From contig NZ_BMVR01000014.1 of the NCBI RefSeq assembly GCF_014650815.1, forward strand, positions 186,001-250,000: DNA of 64,000 bases, given 5' to 3'. The DNA is from Streptomyces flavofungini. GTDB lineage: Bacteria > Actinomycetota > Actinomycetes > Streptomycetales > Streptomycetaceae. Positions 8,798-17,023 of the stretch are shown here, one piece after another (positions within the stretch are counted from its first letter, which is position 1; the number at the start of each line of letters is the position of its first letter). The position numbers and the translations under genes are program-made. Below the pieces are notes generated by a model. It was not told the origin of the DNA, ran no database searches, and saw nothing but the letters and a program-made list of their open reading frames with translations.

Positions 8798-9787
8798 CTA
8801 CCCCCGCTCGGCGACGTACCTCGCCAGGCGCGCCAACGCCGCCGCCTCCTCGCTGCCCTCGTCCGCGCTGAAGACGTGCACCACGAGGCCCGTCTCGCCG
8901 GGCTCGGCCGGGACGTGCAGGGTTTCGAAGTCGAGGGTGAGGGGCCCGGTCAGCGGGTGGTGCAGGGGTTTGCGGCCGGCCTTGCACATCACGATCTCGC
9001 CGGTGCCCCAGATCCGGCGGAAGTCGGCGCTGTGCTCGGACAGTTCGGAGATCAGGGCGGCGAGTTCGGTGTCGTCGGGGTAGCGCCCGGCGGAGACCCG
9101 GAGCTGGCCCACGGCCTCGGCGGCCCGGCCCTCCCACTCGGGGTGCACGGTGCGGGACGCGGGGTCGAGGAAGAGGAACCGGGCGTTGTTCGGGTCCCGG
9201 CGGCCGCCGTCGCCGAGGCCGCCGACGAGCTCGGCGCCCAGCGCGTTCCAGGCCACCACGTCGAGGCGGTGGTTCGTCGCGAACACCGGGAAGCCGGTGA
9301 GGGAGTCCAGGACGCGCTGGAGCAGCGGGCTGACCCGGGCCTTGGGCGCGGTCCCGCGCCGGGTCCCGGCGAGGGTGTCGAGGTGCTTGCGCTCCGCCGG
9401 GTCGAGGCCGAGCGCTCCGGCGAGCGCTTCGAGGACCTCGGGGGACGGCTGGGTGGCCCGGCCCTGTTCGAGGCGTACGTAGTAGTCGACGCTGATCCCG
9501 GCGAGTTGGGCCAGCTCCTCGCGGCGCAGCCCCCGGACCCGGCGGCGGCGACCGCCGGAGATCCCGACGTGCTCCGGCGCGACGCGCCCCCGGCGGGCCC
9601 GCAGAAAGCCGCCGAGCGCCCGCTCGGCGTCACCGACCCCGTCGATCCCGTCCAGACCGCCCCGCCCCCGCCCCCCGCTGCTGCCGGTGCTCCCGGCGCC
9701 CGCCGCACTCACGGCGTCCACGCTCGCCCCCGCTTCGCCACCGTCGGCCTCCGCACCGCCACGGACCCTTTCCCCCACCCTGTTCAT
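8798..9787 (-). CDS. HTH regulator with MmyB-like ligand-binding domain
   Basis: 329-residue regulator. A glycine- and alanine-rich N-terminal tail of about 60 residues precedes an XRE-type helix-turn-helix (RRVRGLRREELAQLAGISVDYYVRLEQGR), and the rest is the MmyB-type PAS-like ligand domain (for example FATNHRLDVVAWNALGAELVGG and a closing DFETLHVPAEPG). Such proteins often repress a divergent oxidoreductase or dehydrogenase, and here an NAD(P)H oxidoreductase starts 113 bases away on the other strand. The true start may be internal because the low-complexity head is unusual. Confidence 0.88.
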   Translation of the reverse strand: MNRVGERVRGGAEADGGEAGASVDAVSAAGAGSTGSSGGRGRGGLDGIDGVGDAERALGGFLRARRGRVAPEHVGISGGRRRRVRGLRREELAQLAGISVDYYVRLEQGRATQPSPEVLEALAGALGLDPAERKHLDTLAGTRRGTAPKARVSPLLQRVLDSLTGFPVFATNHRLDVVAWNALGAELVGGLGDGGRRDPNNARFLFLDPASRTVHPEWEGRAAEAVGQLRVSAGRYPDDTELAALISELSEHSADFRRIWGTGEIVMCKAGRKPLHHPLTGPLTLDFETLHVPAEPGETGLVVHVFSADEGSEEAAALARLARYVAERG

Positions 9788-9900
9788 GCGATCAAGTATG
9801 CGCGCCGCGCCCCAAGGTGGTCCTCCCAGTACCAGGACAGCGAATCCGCCGGCTGAACAGGGTTCTGGCTGCCCCGCCCGGCCCGGGGCACCGTGGCCTC

Positions 9901-10692
9901 ATGAATGAAACCACCGCGTCCTCGCCCAAGAAGATCCTCGTCGTCAGCGCCCACCCGGAGGGCGACTCGCTCAACGCCGCCCTGACCGACTTCGCGGTGG
10001 GCCACCTGCGCGCGGCGGGCCACGAGGTGCGGCTCTCCGACCTGTACGCGATGAAGTGGAAGGCGGCCGTCGACGCCGACGACTTCCCCGACCACGGCGC
10101 CGACGAGCGGCTGCACGTGATGGCGGCGTCCGAGACCGCCACGCTCGCGGGCCGCCTCTCGGCGGACGTCGCGGCCGAACAGGAGAAGGTGCGCTGGGCG
10201 GACGCCGTCGTCCTCCAGTTCCCGATGTGGTGGTTCAGCCCCCCGGCCATCCTCAAGGGCTGGATCGACCGGGTCTTCACCGCCGGGTTCGGCTACGGCC
10301 CCAGGGTGCCCCCGCCCTACAGCGAGGGCGTCCTCGCGGGACGGCGCGCCCTGGTGTCGGTGACGGCCGGGGCCCGCGCGACGGCGTTCTCGGACCGGGG
10401 CATCCACGGCAGCATCGCGGACCTGCTCTACCCGGTGCAGCACGGACTCTTCTGGTTCACCGGCATGCAGCCCCTGGAGCCGTTCGCGGTGTTCGGCGCC
10501 AACGACCTCCCCGCAGAGCGGTTCGAGGCCGCGCGCCAGGAGTACGCCCACCGCCTCGACGGCCTCTTCACGGACGAGCCGGTACCGTTCCGCTCCCTGG
10601 TGGGCGGCGACTACGACCACGACATGCGGCTGCTTCCGGGGGTGGAGGCGCCGGGGACGAGCGGCCTGGACCTGCACGTCCGGTCGAGCTGA
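9901..10692 (+). CDS. NAD(P)H-dependent oxidoreductase, flavodoxin fold
   Basis: 263-residue flavoprotein of the NQO1/MdaB-like family. The sequence opens with KKILVVSAHPEGDSLNAALTDFAV, the FMN/FAD phosphate-binding loop of the fold, and contains VVLQFPMWWFSPPAILKGWIDRVFTAGFGYG, the signature of this family. The role is two-electron reduction of quinones or similar electrophiles in the cytoplasm. It is divergent from an MmyB-type regulator, so it is likely its target. No Shine-Dalgarno sequence is obvious before the ATG. Confidence 0.92.
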   Translation: MNETTASSPKKILVVSAHPEGDSLNAALTDFAVGHLRAAGHEVRLSDLYAMKWKAAVDADDFPDHGADERLHVMAASETATLAGRLSADVAAEQEKVRWADAVVLQFPMWWFSPPAILKGWIDRVFTAGFGYGPRVPPPYSEGVLAGRRALVSVTAGARATAFSDRGIHGSIADLLYPVQHGLFWFTGMQPLEPFAVFGANDLPAERFEAARQEYAHRLDGLFTDEPVPFRSLVGGDYDHDMRLLPGVEAPGTSGLDLHVRSS

Positions 10693-10750
10693 ACGGCGCG
10701 AGGCCACCACTCCGTGCGACCCGCCGCCGGTCAGCCGTGCGCCGCGCCGT

Positions 10751-11575
10751 TCAGGCCGAGTCCGTTCGCGCGGCCGTGACGACCACCGTCGCGTACCCCA
10801 TCGTGAAGCCGCCCCCGAACGTGTCGATGACGGTGCCGATGCCGGAGAGCAGGTCGGCGAGCGTGGCCGGGGGGAGCCGGCCGGTGCCGCCGTGTGTGGG
10901 CAGTTGGTCGAGCCACTGGGCGCGGGTGTACGCGCGCTGCCAGTCGAAGCGCCACTGTTCCGGCGGGTCGAAGGCGGCCGCCTGCCGCATTCCGTCGGCC
11001 GCCTTCGTGGACAGCGGTTCGTACGCGTCGAGGGGGCCGAGGGCCCAGGGGTTGAGCGGTGCGTCGGGCAGGACCCTGCGGTGCACGTCGGCGAAGGCCT
11101 CGCGGAGGTCGGGGGCGGGCATGAACACGTTCCAGAAGACGGCGAGCCGGCCGCCCGGGCGCAGCACCCGCGCCGCGCCCGCCGCGCCCGCGACCGCGTC
11201 CACCCAGTGCCACGACTGGGCGGACACCACCGCGTCGAAGGTCCGCCCGGCCGGGTCCCAGGTCTCGAAGGGCGCCACCTCGGCGTCGACGCCGGACGCC
11301 CGCGCCACGTCGGCCATCCGCGCGTCGACGTCCACGCCGAGCACCCGGCAGCCCGCCGCCTGGAACTGCCGGGCGGCGATGCCTGTGCCGACGCCCACGT
11401 CGAGGACGTCGGTTCCCGGGCTCTCGGCGACGACGCGGTCCACCAGGGCCTGGGGGTAGTCGGGTCGGGCCCGGTCGTAGCGTCCGGCGTCCGCGCCGAA
11501 CGACTCGGCCAGTTCACGGTCCTGATGGGGCTCGTCGTCGGAGTGCGGCGTGCCTGACGACGGTAGAGTGGGCAT
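10751..11575 (-). CDS. Class I SAM-dependent methyltransferase
   Basis: 274-residue methyltransferase of the UbiE/methyltransferase-11 type. SAM-binding motif I is TDVLDVGVGTGIAARQF, followed by GVDVDARM (motif II region), DAVVSAQSWHWVD and LRPGGRLAVFWN (motif III). The N-terminal SFGADAGRYDRARPDYP is characteristic of this actinobacterial group. The ATG at 11575 lies inside the first of two tandem 20-bp palindromes, leaving no room for a normal ribosome site, so the transcript may be leaderless or nearly so. It is divergent from a TetR gene that probably controls it. The substrate is unknown. Confidence 0.9.
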   Translation of the reverse strand: MPTLPSSGTPHSDDEPHQDRELAESFGADAGRYDRARPDYPQALVDRVVAESPGTDVLDVGVGTGIAARQFQAAGCRVLGVDVDARMADVARASGVDAEVAPFETWDPAGRTFDAVVSAQSWHWVDAVAGAAGAARVLRPGGRLAVFWNVFMPAPDLREAFADVHRRVLPDAPLNPWALGPLDAYEPLSTKAADGMRQAAAFDPPEQWRFDWQRAYTRAQWLDQLPTHGGTGRLPPATLADLLSGIGTVIDTFGGGFTMGYATVVVTAARTDSA

Positions 11576-11606
11576 GCGCCCACTCTGAGTGGGCACATGC
11601 CCACTC
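11566..11606. promoter_or_regulatory. Twin 20-bp palindromic operators between methyltransferase and TetR genes
   Basis: Two copies of GAGTGGGC-N4-GCCCACTC lie at 11566-11585 and 11587-11606, 21 bases (two helical turns) apart. Both have perfect 8-base arms; the centres are ATGC and ACAT. The first contains the methyltransferase start codon; the second ends 45 bases before the TetR start. This is the expected layout for a TetR repressor controlling itself and its divergent neighbour. Confidence 0.85.
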
Positions 11607-11651
11607 GTCAAGGGGCGGCAGGCGGGAGCAGTGCGCGAACGAGGAGGAACA

Positions 11652-12251
11652 TTGCCTACTGGGGTGGCCCTGCGCGACGCGCGCGAGCAGCTCTTCGACG
11701 CCGCCGAGCGCATCCTGCTCCGGGACGGCCCGAGCGCGCTGACCAGCCGGGCGGTGACCACGGAGGCGGGCTGCGCCAAGGGCGTCCTGCACCGGCACTT
11801 CGCCGACTTCGACGCCTTTCTCGCCGAGCTGGTCCTCGACCGCGTCGCCCGCGTCGGCGCGCAGGCCGACGCCCTGCGCGCGCGTGCCGGTACCGGCACG
11901 GTCGTCGACAACCTCACCGGCGCCCTGACGGAACTGTTCGGGTCGGTCGCCGTGGCCGTCGTCGGCCTCGTCACCTCCCGGGACGAGCTGCGCGCCCGGC
12001 TGCGCGCGGCCCGGCCGACCGGCGTCCCGGTCCTGACGGAGGCGGCCGGCATGATCGCCGCCTACCTGACCGCCGAACGGGACCTCGGCCGCGTCGCGGC
12101 GGACGCCGACGTGGACACCCTCGCGCCCACGCTGATCGGCGCCGCCCACCTGCTGTTCGCCGACCGGAAGGGGACGCCGCCCGACGACGCGGCCGTCCGC
12201 AAGGTCACGGCCGCGGTCGTCGCCGGGGTGGTGCGGGAGCGGCGGAGCTGA
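11652..12251 (+). CDS. TetR-family transcriptional regulator
   Basis: 199-residue TetR regulator. I chose the TTG at 11652 because GAGGAGG sits five bases before it; a GTG at 11589 would place the start inside an operator. The helix-turn-helix is SALTSRAVTTEAGCAKGVLHRHFADFDAFLAELV, and the C-terminal helices form the ligand and dimer domain. Twin palindromes just upstream are its probable operators, shared with the divergent methyltransferase gene. The inducer is unknown. Confidence 0.9.
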   Translation: MPTGVALRDAREQLFDAAERILLRDGPSALTSRAVTTEAGCAKGVLHRHFADFDAFLAELVLDRVARVGAQADALRARAGTGTVVDNLTGALTELFGSVAVAVVGLVTSRDELRARLRAARPTGVPVLTEAAGMIAAYLTAERDLGRVAADADVDTLAPTLIGAAHLLFADRKGTPPDDAAVRKVTAAVVAGVVRERRS

Positions 12252-12295
12252 CGGGCTCAGCGCGCCCCACGGCGGCGGTCACTTCACGGCTGCGA

Positions 12296-12327
12296 CGAGC
12301 ACTCCGCGACAGCGAGCACTCCGCGAC
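12296..12327. repeat. Short tandem direct repeat CGAGCACTCCGCGAC x2
   Basis: Two identical 15-base copies (12296-12310, 12313-12327) with a 17-base period lie in the gap between the convergent TetR and aminotransferase genes, flanked by repeated TCACTTC words. The cause may be replication slippage; no function is evident. Confidence 0.6.
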
Positions 12328-12349
12328 GCCGCTCACTTCACGTCGGCCG

Positions 12350-13642
12350 TCACTTCGCCGCGTCCGCCACCAGCTTCTCGTACCCCACGAGACGGACGCA
12401 CGTCGCGACCCCGCGAATGATCTGCTCGACCTCCTCCAGGTCCGGGTAGCTGGGGCTGATGCGGATGACGCTGTCCTTGGGATCCTGCCCGTACGGGTGC
12501 GTGGCGCCCGCGGGCGTCAGGGCGATCCCGGCCTCCTTGGCGCGGCGCACCACCTCGCCGGCGCAGCCGTCGGGGACGTTCAGGACGATGAAGTAGCCGC
12601 CCTTGGGCGTGGACCAGGTCGCGAGGCCGGTGTCCCCGAGCGCTTCGGCGAAGCCGCGCAGCACGGCGTCGAACTTGGGGCGGAGCACCGCGCGATGCTT
12701 GCGCATGTGGGCGCGCACGCCGTCGGCGTCCCGCAGGAACAGGGCGTGGCGAAGCTGGTTGATCTTGTCGGGGCCGATGGAGCGCTTGGCGCTGCGGCCG
12801 CGCAGCCAGGCGATGTTGGCCGGGGACGAGCCGAAGAAGGCAACGCCCGCACCAGCCAGGGTGATCTTCGAGGTGGAGCCGAAGACGAACGCCCGGTCCG
12901 GGTTCCCGGCCTCGGCACAGGCGGCGAGGACGTCGGCGACCTCGGGCTCCTCGTCGGTGAGGTGGTGCACCGCGTAGGCGTTGTCCCAGAAGATCCGGAA
13001 GTCCGGTGCGGCGGTCCGCATCGAGGCGAGCCCGCGCACGACCTCGTCGCTATAGCAGGTGCCGTCGGGGTTGCTGTACTTGGGCACGCACCAGATGCCC
13101 TTGATCGCGGGGTCGGCGGCCACGAGGCGCTCCACCTCGCCCAGGTCGGGACCGGCGTCCGTCATCGGGACGGGGATCATGTCGATGCCGTAGCGCTCGC
13201 ACAGCGCGAAGTGCCGGTCGTAGCCGGGGACCGGGCACAGGAACGCGATCCGCTCCTCGTCGGCCCAGCGCCGCTCCGCGCCGGGCAGGGTGCCGAGGAG
13301 CGCGTGGATCAGGCAGTCGTGCATCAGCTCCAGGCTGGAGTTGCCGACGGCGAGGAGCTGGTCGACCGGCGCCTGAAGGAACCCGCTGAAGATATCCCGC
13401 AGTTCGCGCAGTCCGTCGGGGCTGCCGTAGTTGCGGCAGTCGGTCCCGTCGGCCGCGGTGTACCGGTCGCCGGGCAGGCTCAGCAGGTCGGCGGCCAGGT
13501 CGAGCTGCCGGGCGGAGGGCTTGCCGCGCGTCAGGTCCAGCTTGAGCCCCTGGCCGAGCAGGTCGGCGTAGTCGCGCCGGGCCTCCTCCAGTCGTACGGC
13601 CGGAGGGACGGAGTCGGCGGGCACCTGCGCGGTCGTGGTCAT
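12350..13642 (-). CDS. Aspartate aminotransferase (PLP, actinobacterial subgroup)
   Basis: 430-residue fold-type I aminotransferase of the distinct aspartate aminotransferase subgroup known from Corynebacterium and Streptomyces. Visible signatures are LTRGKPSARQLDLAADLL near the N-terminus, CRNYGSPDGLRELRDIF for cofactor contacts, FWDNAYAVHHLTDEE, the PLP lysine in STSKITLAGAG (Lys259) and the C-terminal RISPSYPDLEEVEQII. It interconverts aspartate and 2-oxoglutarate with oxaloacetate and glutamate in the cytoplasm. The ATG is well placed after AAGGAAG. It is probably transcribed from its own promoter, since paired hairpins separate it from the upstream hydrolase gene. Confidence 0.93.
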   Translation of the reverse strand: MTTTAQVPADSVPPAVRLEEARRDYADLLGQGLKLDLTRGKPSARQLDLAADLLSLPGDRYTAADGTDCRNYGSPDGLRELRDIFSGFLQAPVDQLLAVGNSSLELMHDCLIHALLGTLPGAERRWADEERIAFLCPVPGYDRHFALCERYGIDMIPVPMTDAGPDLGEVERLVAADPAIKGIWCVPKYSNPDGTCYSDEVVRGLASMRTAAPDFRIFWDNAYAVHHLTDEEPEVADVLAACAEAGNPDRAFVFGSTSKITLAGAGVAFFGSSPANIAWLRGRSAKRSIGPDKINQLRHALFLRDADGVRAHMRKHRAVLRPKFDAVLRGFAEALGDTGLATWSTPKGGYFIVLNVPDGCAGEVVRRAKEAGIALTPAGATHPYGQDPKDSVIRISPSYPDLEEVEQIIRGVATCVRLVGYEKLVADAAK

Positions 13643-13719
13643 GCGGACTTCCTTAGGGACTGGCGTACGGCATCGGGGCGGAGCAGGCAGCGGCGGGTCC
13701 AGCAGGGCCCGTCGGTGCA

Positions 13720-13766
13720 GCGGAGAGAGCCGGTCTCCGCGGGCGCCGTCCGCGCGGACGGCGCCC
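13720..13766 (-). terminator. Two adjacent hairpins (terminator or leader structure)
   Basis: A 26-base perfect palindrome (13741-13766, arm GGGCGCCGTCCG) adjoins a second stem with arms GCGGAGA (13720-13726) and TCTCCGC (13734-13740). Both lie between the serine hydrolase stop (13846) and the aminotransferase start (13642) on the minus strand. Termination of the upstream operon is the simplest role; an attenuator for the aminotransferase is possible. Confidence 0.6.
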
Positions 13767-13845
13767 CTCGTCGCCCCCATGATGACCCCTGTCCGGCACG
13801 GGCGGACCCACGTTCCAAGGGCCGGACGCCCCGGCCGACCGGCCC

Positions 13846-15117
13846 TCATCGGCGCAGCGCGCGGTCCACCAGCCGGAGGGCGGCCTTGGCCTGTGTGTCC
13901 CCTCGTTCGTCGGTCCGCAGGGTGAAGATCGCGGCGGTCGCGGCGCGGCTGCCGTCGGCGGTGACACCGCTCTCCGAGACGACGCCGAGGTGGGTGCCGC
14001 CGTGGAACCAGACACCCGTGTCCCCACGGCCCACGGACCCATCGCCTCCCGGCCCGTCGCCGCCGGACCCACCGCCCCGGGGTCCCCCACTGCCGGGCCG
14101 CCACGCGATGCCAAGGCCGTAGCGCACCCCCTCGGCCTGGATCCAGTCCGGTGCCGCCACGGTCCGCTTCATGGCGGCCAGTTGGGCGCGGTGCAGCAGC
14201 CTGCCGCCGAGCAGGGCGCGCAGGAACACGGCGAGGTCGTGGGGCGTGCTGATGATGCCGCCGTCCGCGCCGCCGCCGGTGGCGAGGGAGGTGTCGGTCA
14301 GCCGGGTGCCGCCGGGGAACTGGGTGTACGCCGTCGCGGTCGGCTGCGGTACGTACGCGGAGGTGCCGGGGACGAGGGTGTGCCGGAGCCCGAGCGGGGC
14401 GATGACGCGTTCGTGGATCTCCTGGGCCCAGGGGTGGCCGGTGACCTTCTCGATGACGAGGCCGAGGAGCACGTAGTTGGTGTTGGAGTAGCCCCAGCGC
14501 TGTTCGCGTGCCGGGTCGGCGGCGTCCGGCAGCCACAGCGGCGGACGGCTCACGGCGGCCGCCACCTGCTGCCGGGGCGAGGTGACCCGGAAGCGTCCCT
14601 TCAGGTAGCCCTCGGGCGTGAAGTCGTCCCCGCCGCCCGCGACGGCGACGTAGTCGTTGAGCCCGCTGGTCTGGCGGAGCAGGTTGGTGAGGGTGATCCT
14701 GCGGCCGTCGTTGCCGTGGCCGTGGACCAGGCCCGGCAGCCAGCGGTCGACGGTGTCGTTCAGGCCGAGGCGGCCCTCCCCGGCCAGTTGCAGGACGACG
14801 GTGGCGGTGAAGGTCTTGGTGTCGCTGCCGATGCGGTAGTACGCGTTCCAGGGCACGGGCCGCTCGCCCGTCAGGTCCGCCGCGCCGGCCCGGGCGACGA
14901 GGCGGCCGCGCGGGCCCTGCACCTCGGCGAGCACGCCGGTGGCCCCGGTGGCGCGGATCGCGTCGACGTCGGCCTGGAGGGCGTCGCGCCCCCGGGTCCG
15001 GTCCGTGGCGGGCTGCGCGGTGGCGCCGGTGCCGGTGCTCGCGAGGACGGCGGTGGCGGCGGACACGACGGCGACCATGCCGCCGCGCCTGCTGAACACC
15101 GGCCCCTGGGCGCTCAT
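13846..15117 (-). CDS. Secreted serine hydrolase, class C beta-lactamase / D,D-carboxypeptidase fold
   Basis: 423-residue exported protein. The start at 15117 is fixed by a four-base ATGA overlap with the upstream peptidase stop. After RRGGMVAVVSAATAVLAS (signal region) comes the penicillin-binding fold: catalytic SDTK (Ser98, Lys101), a YSNTNY motif supplying the second-element Tyr, and a late glycine-rich HGGTHLG that replaces KTG. An insertion of glycine and aspartate repeats sits before the last motif (SGGPRGGGSGGDGPGGD). It resembles Streptomyces D-alanyl-D-alanine carboxypeptidases and esterases of this fold. Translational coupling with a secreted aminopeptidase suggests joint extracellular peptide turnover. 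Confidence 0.9.
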   Translation of the reverse strand: MSAQGPVFSRRGGMVAVVSAATAVLASTGTGATAQPATDRTRGRDALQADVDAIRATGATGVLAEVQGPRGRLVARAGAADLTGERPVPWNAYYRIGSDTKTFTATVVLQLAGEGRLGLNDTVDRWLPGLVHGHGNDGRRITLTNLLRQTSGLNDYVAVAGGGDDFTPEGYLKGRFRVTSPRQQVAAAVSRPPLWLPDAADPAREQRWGYSNTNYVLLGLVIEKVTGHPWAQEIHERVIAPLGLRHTLVPGTSAYVPQPTATAYTQFPGGTRLTDTSLATGGGADGGIISTPHDLAVFLRALLGGRLLHRAQLAAMKRTVAAPDWIQAEGVRYGLGIAWRPGSGGPRGGGSGGDGPGGDGSVGRGDTGVWFHGGTHLGVVSESGVTADGSRAATAAIFTLRTDERGDTQAKAALRLVDRALRR

Positions 15118-16673
15118 CGGGCCGCTCCCTCGGGGGCGCAGGTGAGGTCGCGGGAGGGCAGGGTCCCGTCGCGGAGGTAGTCGTTGACGGCGTCGTCGGC
15201 GCACGGGACCGGCCGGTGGCCCTCGCTGCCGCGCCCGTACACGCCGTGCGACCGGATGTCGGCGGTCACCAGGCGTGATCCGGTGAGCTTGCGGTGCAGG
15301 GCGAGGGCACCCTCGTACGGGACGTTGTTGTCACGGGTGGCCTGGAGCATCAGGACGGGCACCTTGTTGTGGATGGCGGTGCCGGGCTCGCGCGGCGGCG
15401 ACTTCCAGAACGCGCACGGCGCGATCATGCCGTTGACCACCGGTCCGAAGACCGGCTGCGTGGCCCGGCTGCGGACGGTGTTGCGCCAGTACGTCTCGGG
15501 GTCCTTCGGCCAGCCTCCGGCGGGCCAGCCGCCGTCACCGCACATGAACAGCGCGCCGCCCACCATGCTGTCCCCCAGGTCCGGCGAGTTCAGCAGCTCC
15601 AGCAGGGCGGCCAGCTCAGGACCGGGCTCGCCGAGCTTCCCGGCGGCGGCGTCGACGAGGTCGCGCACCACGGAGGCCAGGGCGGGGTCGCTCTCCTGGT
15701 GCTGCACGAGCTGGCGCAGGAGCAGCCGCATGACCGGGGCGTTCATCCGCTGCCCTGCGACCTCCACGGGTCGGCGTTCGGCGCCGTCGAGCAGCTTCTG
15801 CACGGTCGCCCGCACCTTCGCCCCGGTCCGGCCGAGGCCGTACCGCTCGTGCTGCCGGGCGGCCCACGCGGCCCACTCGTCGAGCCCTTCCTCCAGCGGG
15901 CCGCCCGCCCGCTGGAACAGCTCGTACTGGGTGGCCGCCGGATCGGTCGAGGAATCAATGATCACGCGGTCGGCGCGGCGGGGGAACAGCTGCGTGAACA
16001 CGGCCCCGAGGTCGGCACCGTAGGAGACGCCGTAGTACGACAGCCGGGGTTCGCCGAGGGCGGCCCGGATCGCGTCCATGTCCCGGGCCACGTTCCGCGT
16101 CGAGGCGTGCGGCAGCAACTCGGCGTTGTCCCCGTGCTCCTGGCAGCGCCGGGCCGTGTCCCGCGCGGAGGCCACGGACGCGTCGAAGTCGGCGCGCGGC
16201 GTGGTGACGGGGCCGGGCGGGCGCGGGGGTCCGGCCGGGGCGCAGCTCACCGGCGTGCTCTCGCCGAGGAACCGCGGGTCGAACCCGATCAGGTCGTACC
16301 GCTTCGCCACATCCTTCAACGCCGGGCGCAGCGCGAGGGTGTTGGCGAGCCCGGTGCCGCCCGGACCGCCGGGGTTGGACAGCAGGATGCCGCGCCGCTC
16401 GGACGGGGACGCGGCCTTGATCCGCGAGATCGCGATCTGGATGGTCCGCCCGCCGGGGTCGGCGTAGTCCAGCGGCACGGCCACCTCGGCGCACTGCGCC
16501 CCCGCCTCGTTCAGCTCTTTCTGCGCCGCGGAACAGGGGCCCCACGCCAGGTGCTGACGCTGCGGGGCGATCTCGCGGCCGACCGGCTGCTGCGGGCTGG
16601 CGGCGGCGGGCACGGCGGCGGTGAGTAGTCCGGCCAGACCCAGGCCGAGGCCGACCGTGGACGGGATGCGCAT
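15114..16673 (-). CDS. Secreted tripeptidyl aminopeptidase, alpha/beta hydrolase fold
   Basis: 519-residue exported hydrolase of the Streptomyces tripeptidyl aminopeptidase family. A signal peptide covers about residues 1-25 (GLGLAGLLTAAVPAAAS). The fold is shown by LLSNPGGPGGTG (oxyanion region), RYDLIGFDPRFLGES, the nucleophile elbow GVSYGAD (Ser217) and a C-terminal TAP-like segment PVLMLQATRDNNVPYEGA and SRLVTADIRSHGVYGRGS carrying the Asp and His. It releases tripeptides from N-termini of extracellular proteins. It is the first gene of a two-gene operon whose stop overlaps the next start. Confidence 0.93.
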   Translation of the reverse strand: MRIPSTVGLGLGLAGLLTAAVPAAASPQQPVGREIAPQRQHLAWGPCSAAQKELNEAGAQCAEVAVPLDYADPGGRTIQIAISRIKAASPSERRGILLSNPGGPGGTGLANTLALRPALKDVAKRYDLIGFDPRFLGESTPVSCAPAGPPRPPGPVTTPRADFDASVASARDTARRCQEHGDNAELLPHASTRNVARDMDAIRAALGEPRLSYYGVSYGADLGAVFTQLFPRRADRVIIDSSTDPAATQYELFQRAGGPLEEGLDEWAAWAARQHERYGLGRTGAKVRATVQKLLDGAERRPVEVAGQRMNAPVMRLLLRQLVQHQESDPALASVVRDLVDAAAGKLGEPGPELAALLELLNSPDLGDSMVGGALFMCGDGGWPAGGWPKDPETYWRNTVRSRATQPVFGPVVNGMIAPCAFWKSPPREPGTAIHNKVPVLMLQATRDNNVPYEGALALHRKLTGSRLVTADIRSHGVYGRGSEGHRPVPCADDAVNDYLRDGTLPSRDLTCAPEGAAR

Positions 16674-17023
16674 GGTGCTCCTCGTACTCGTACGGAACGC
16701 GACTGCGGAAGGCGACTGCGGCCCCCGGCTGCGGGCCGCGACTGTCGGTCACGACGCTATGAGCGCACCCGGCACGGGACCATGCGGCTGCCCGGCAGGC
16801 GCTTCGTGGGGTGGACGGTATTGACAGCGAACGAACGCGCGGCCCGGGTACCGGGAACAGCCGGTCCGGTCGGCACTGTTGCATCGACCGAGAGACCGGC
16901 GGCGCACGGGCGGGGAGCACGGAGACCACGAGGTCGTCCGCCCCGGCCGGATCCGGGCCCCTGAATCAGGGAACGCCCGCCGTGCACGTGGACCCATCCG
17001 TATTCCTGCAGGAGGACTGCTTC
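16674..17023. other. 350-base divergent intergenic region
   Basis: This gap separates the minus-strand aminopeptidase gene from the plus-strand Mca-like gene, so it should hold both promoters. TTGACA at 16821-16826 on the plus strand is a possible -35 element, but no convincing -10 follows at 17-19 bases. GGAGGA at 17011-17016 is the ribosome site of the downstream gene. I see no small gene, long repeat or clear operator. Confidence 0.4.

Noticed and set aside
12296..12327. Possible CRISPR-like repeat in the TetR/aminotransferase gap
   Set aside because: Only two 15-base copies with a two-base gap; no spacers and no cas genes.
13642..13800. Leader peptide or amino-acid attenuator ahead of the aminotransferase
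   Set aside because: The upstream frame has no stop and no run of a relevant amino acid, so no leader peptide can be supported.
16821..16826. TTGACA as a sigma-70-type -35 box for the Mca-like gene
   Set aside because: No acceptable -10 hexamer at the required distance; kept only as a remark on the intergenic region.
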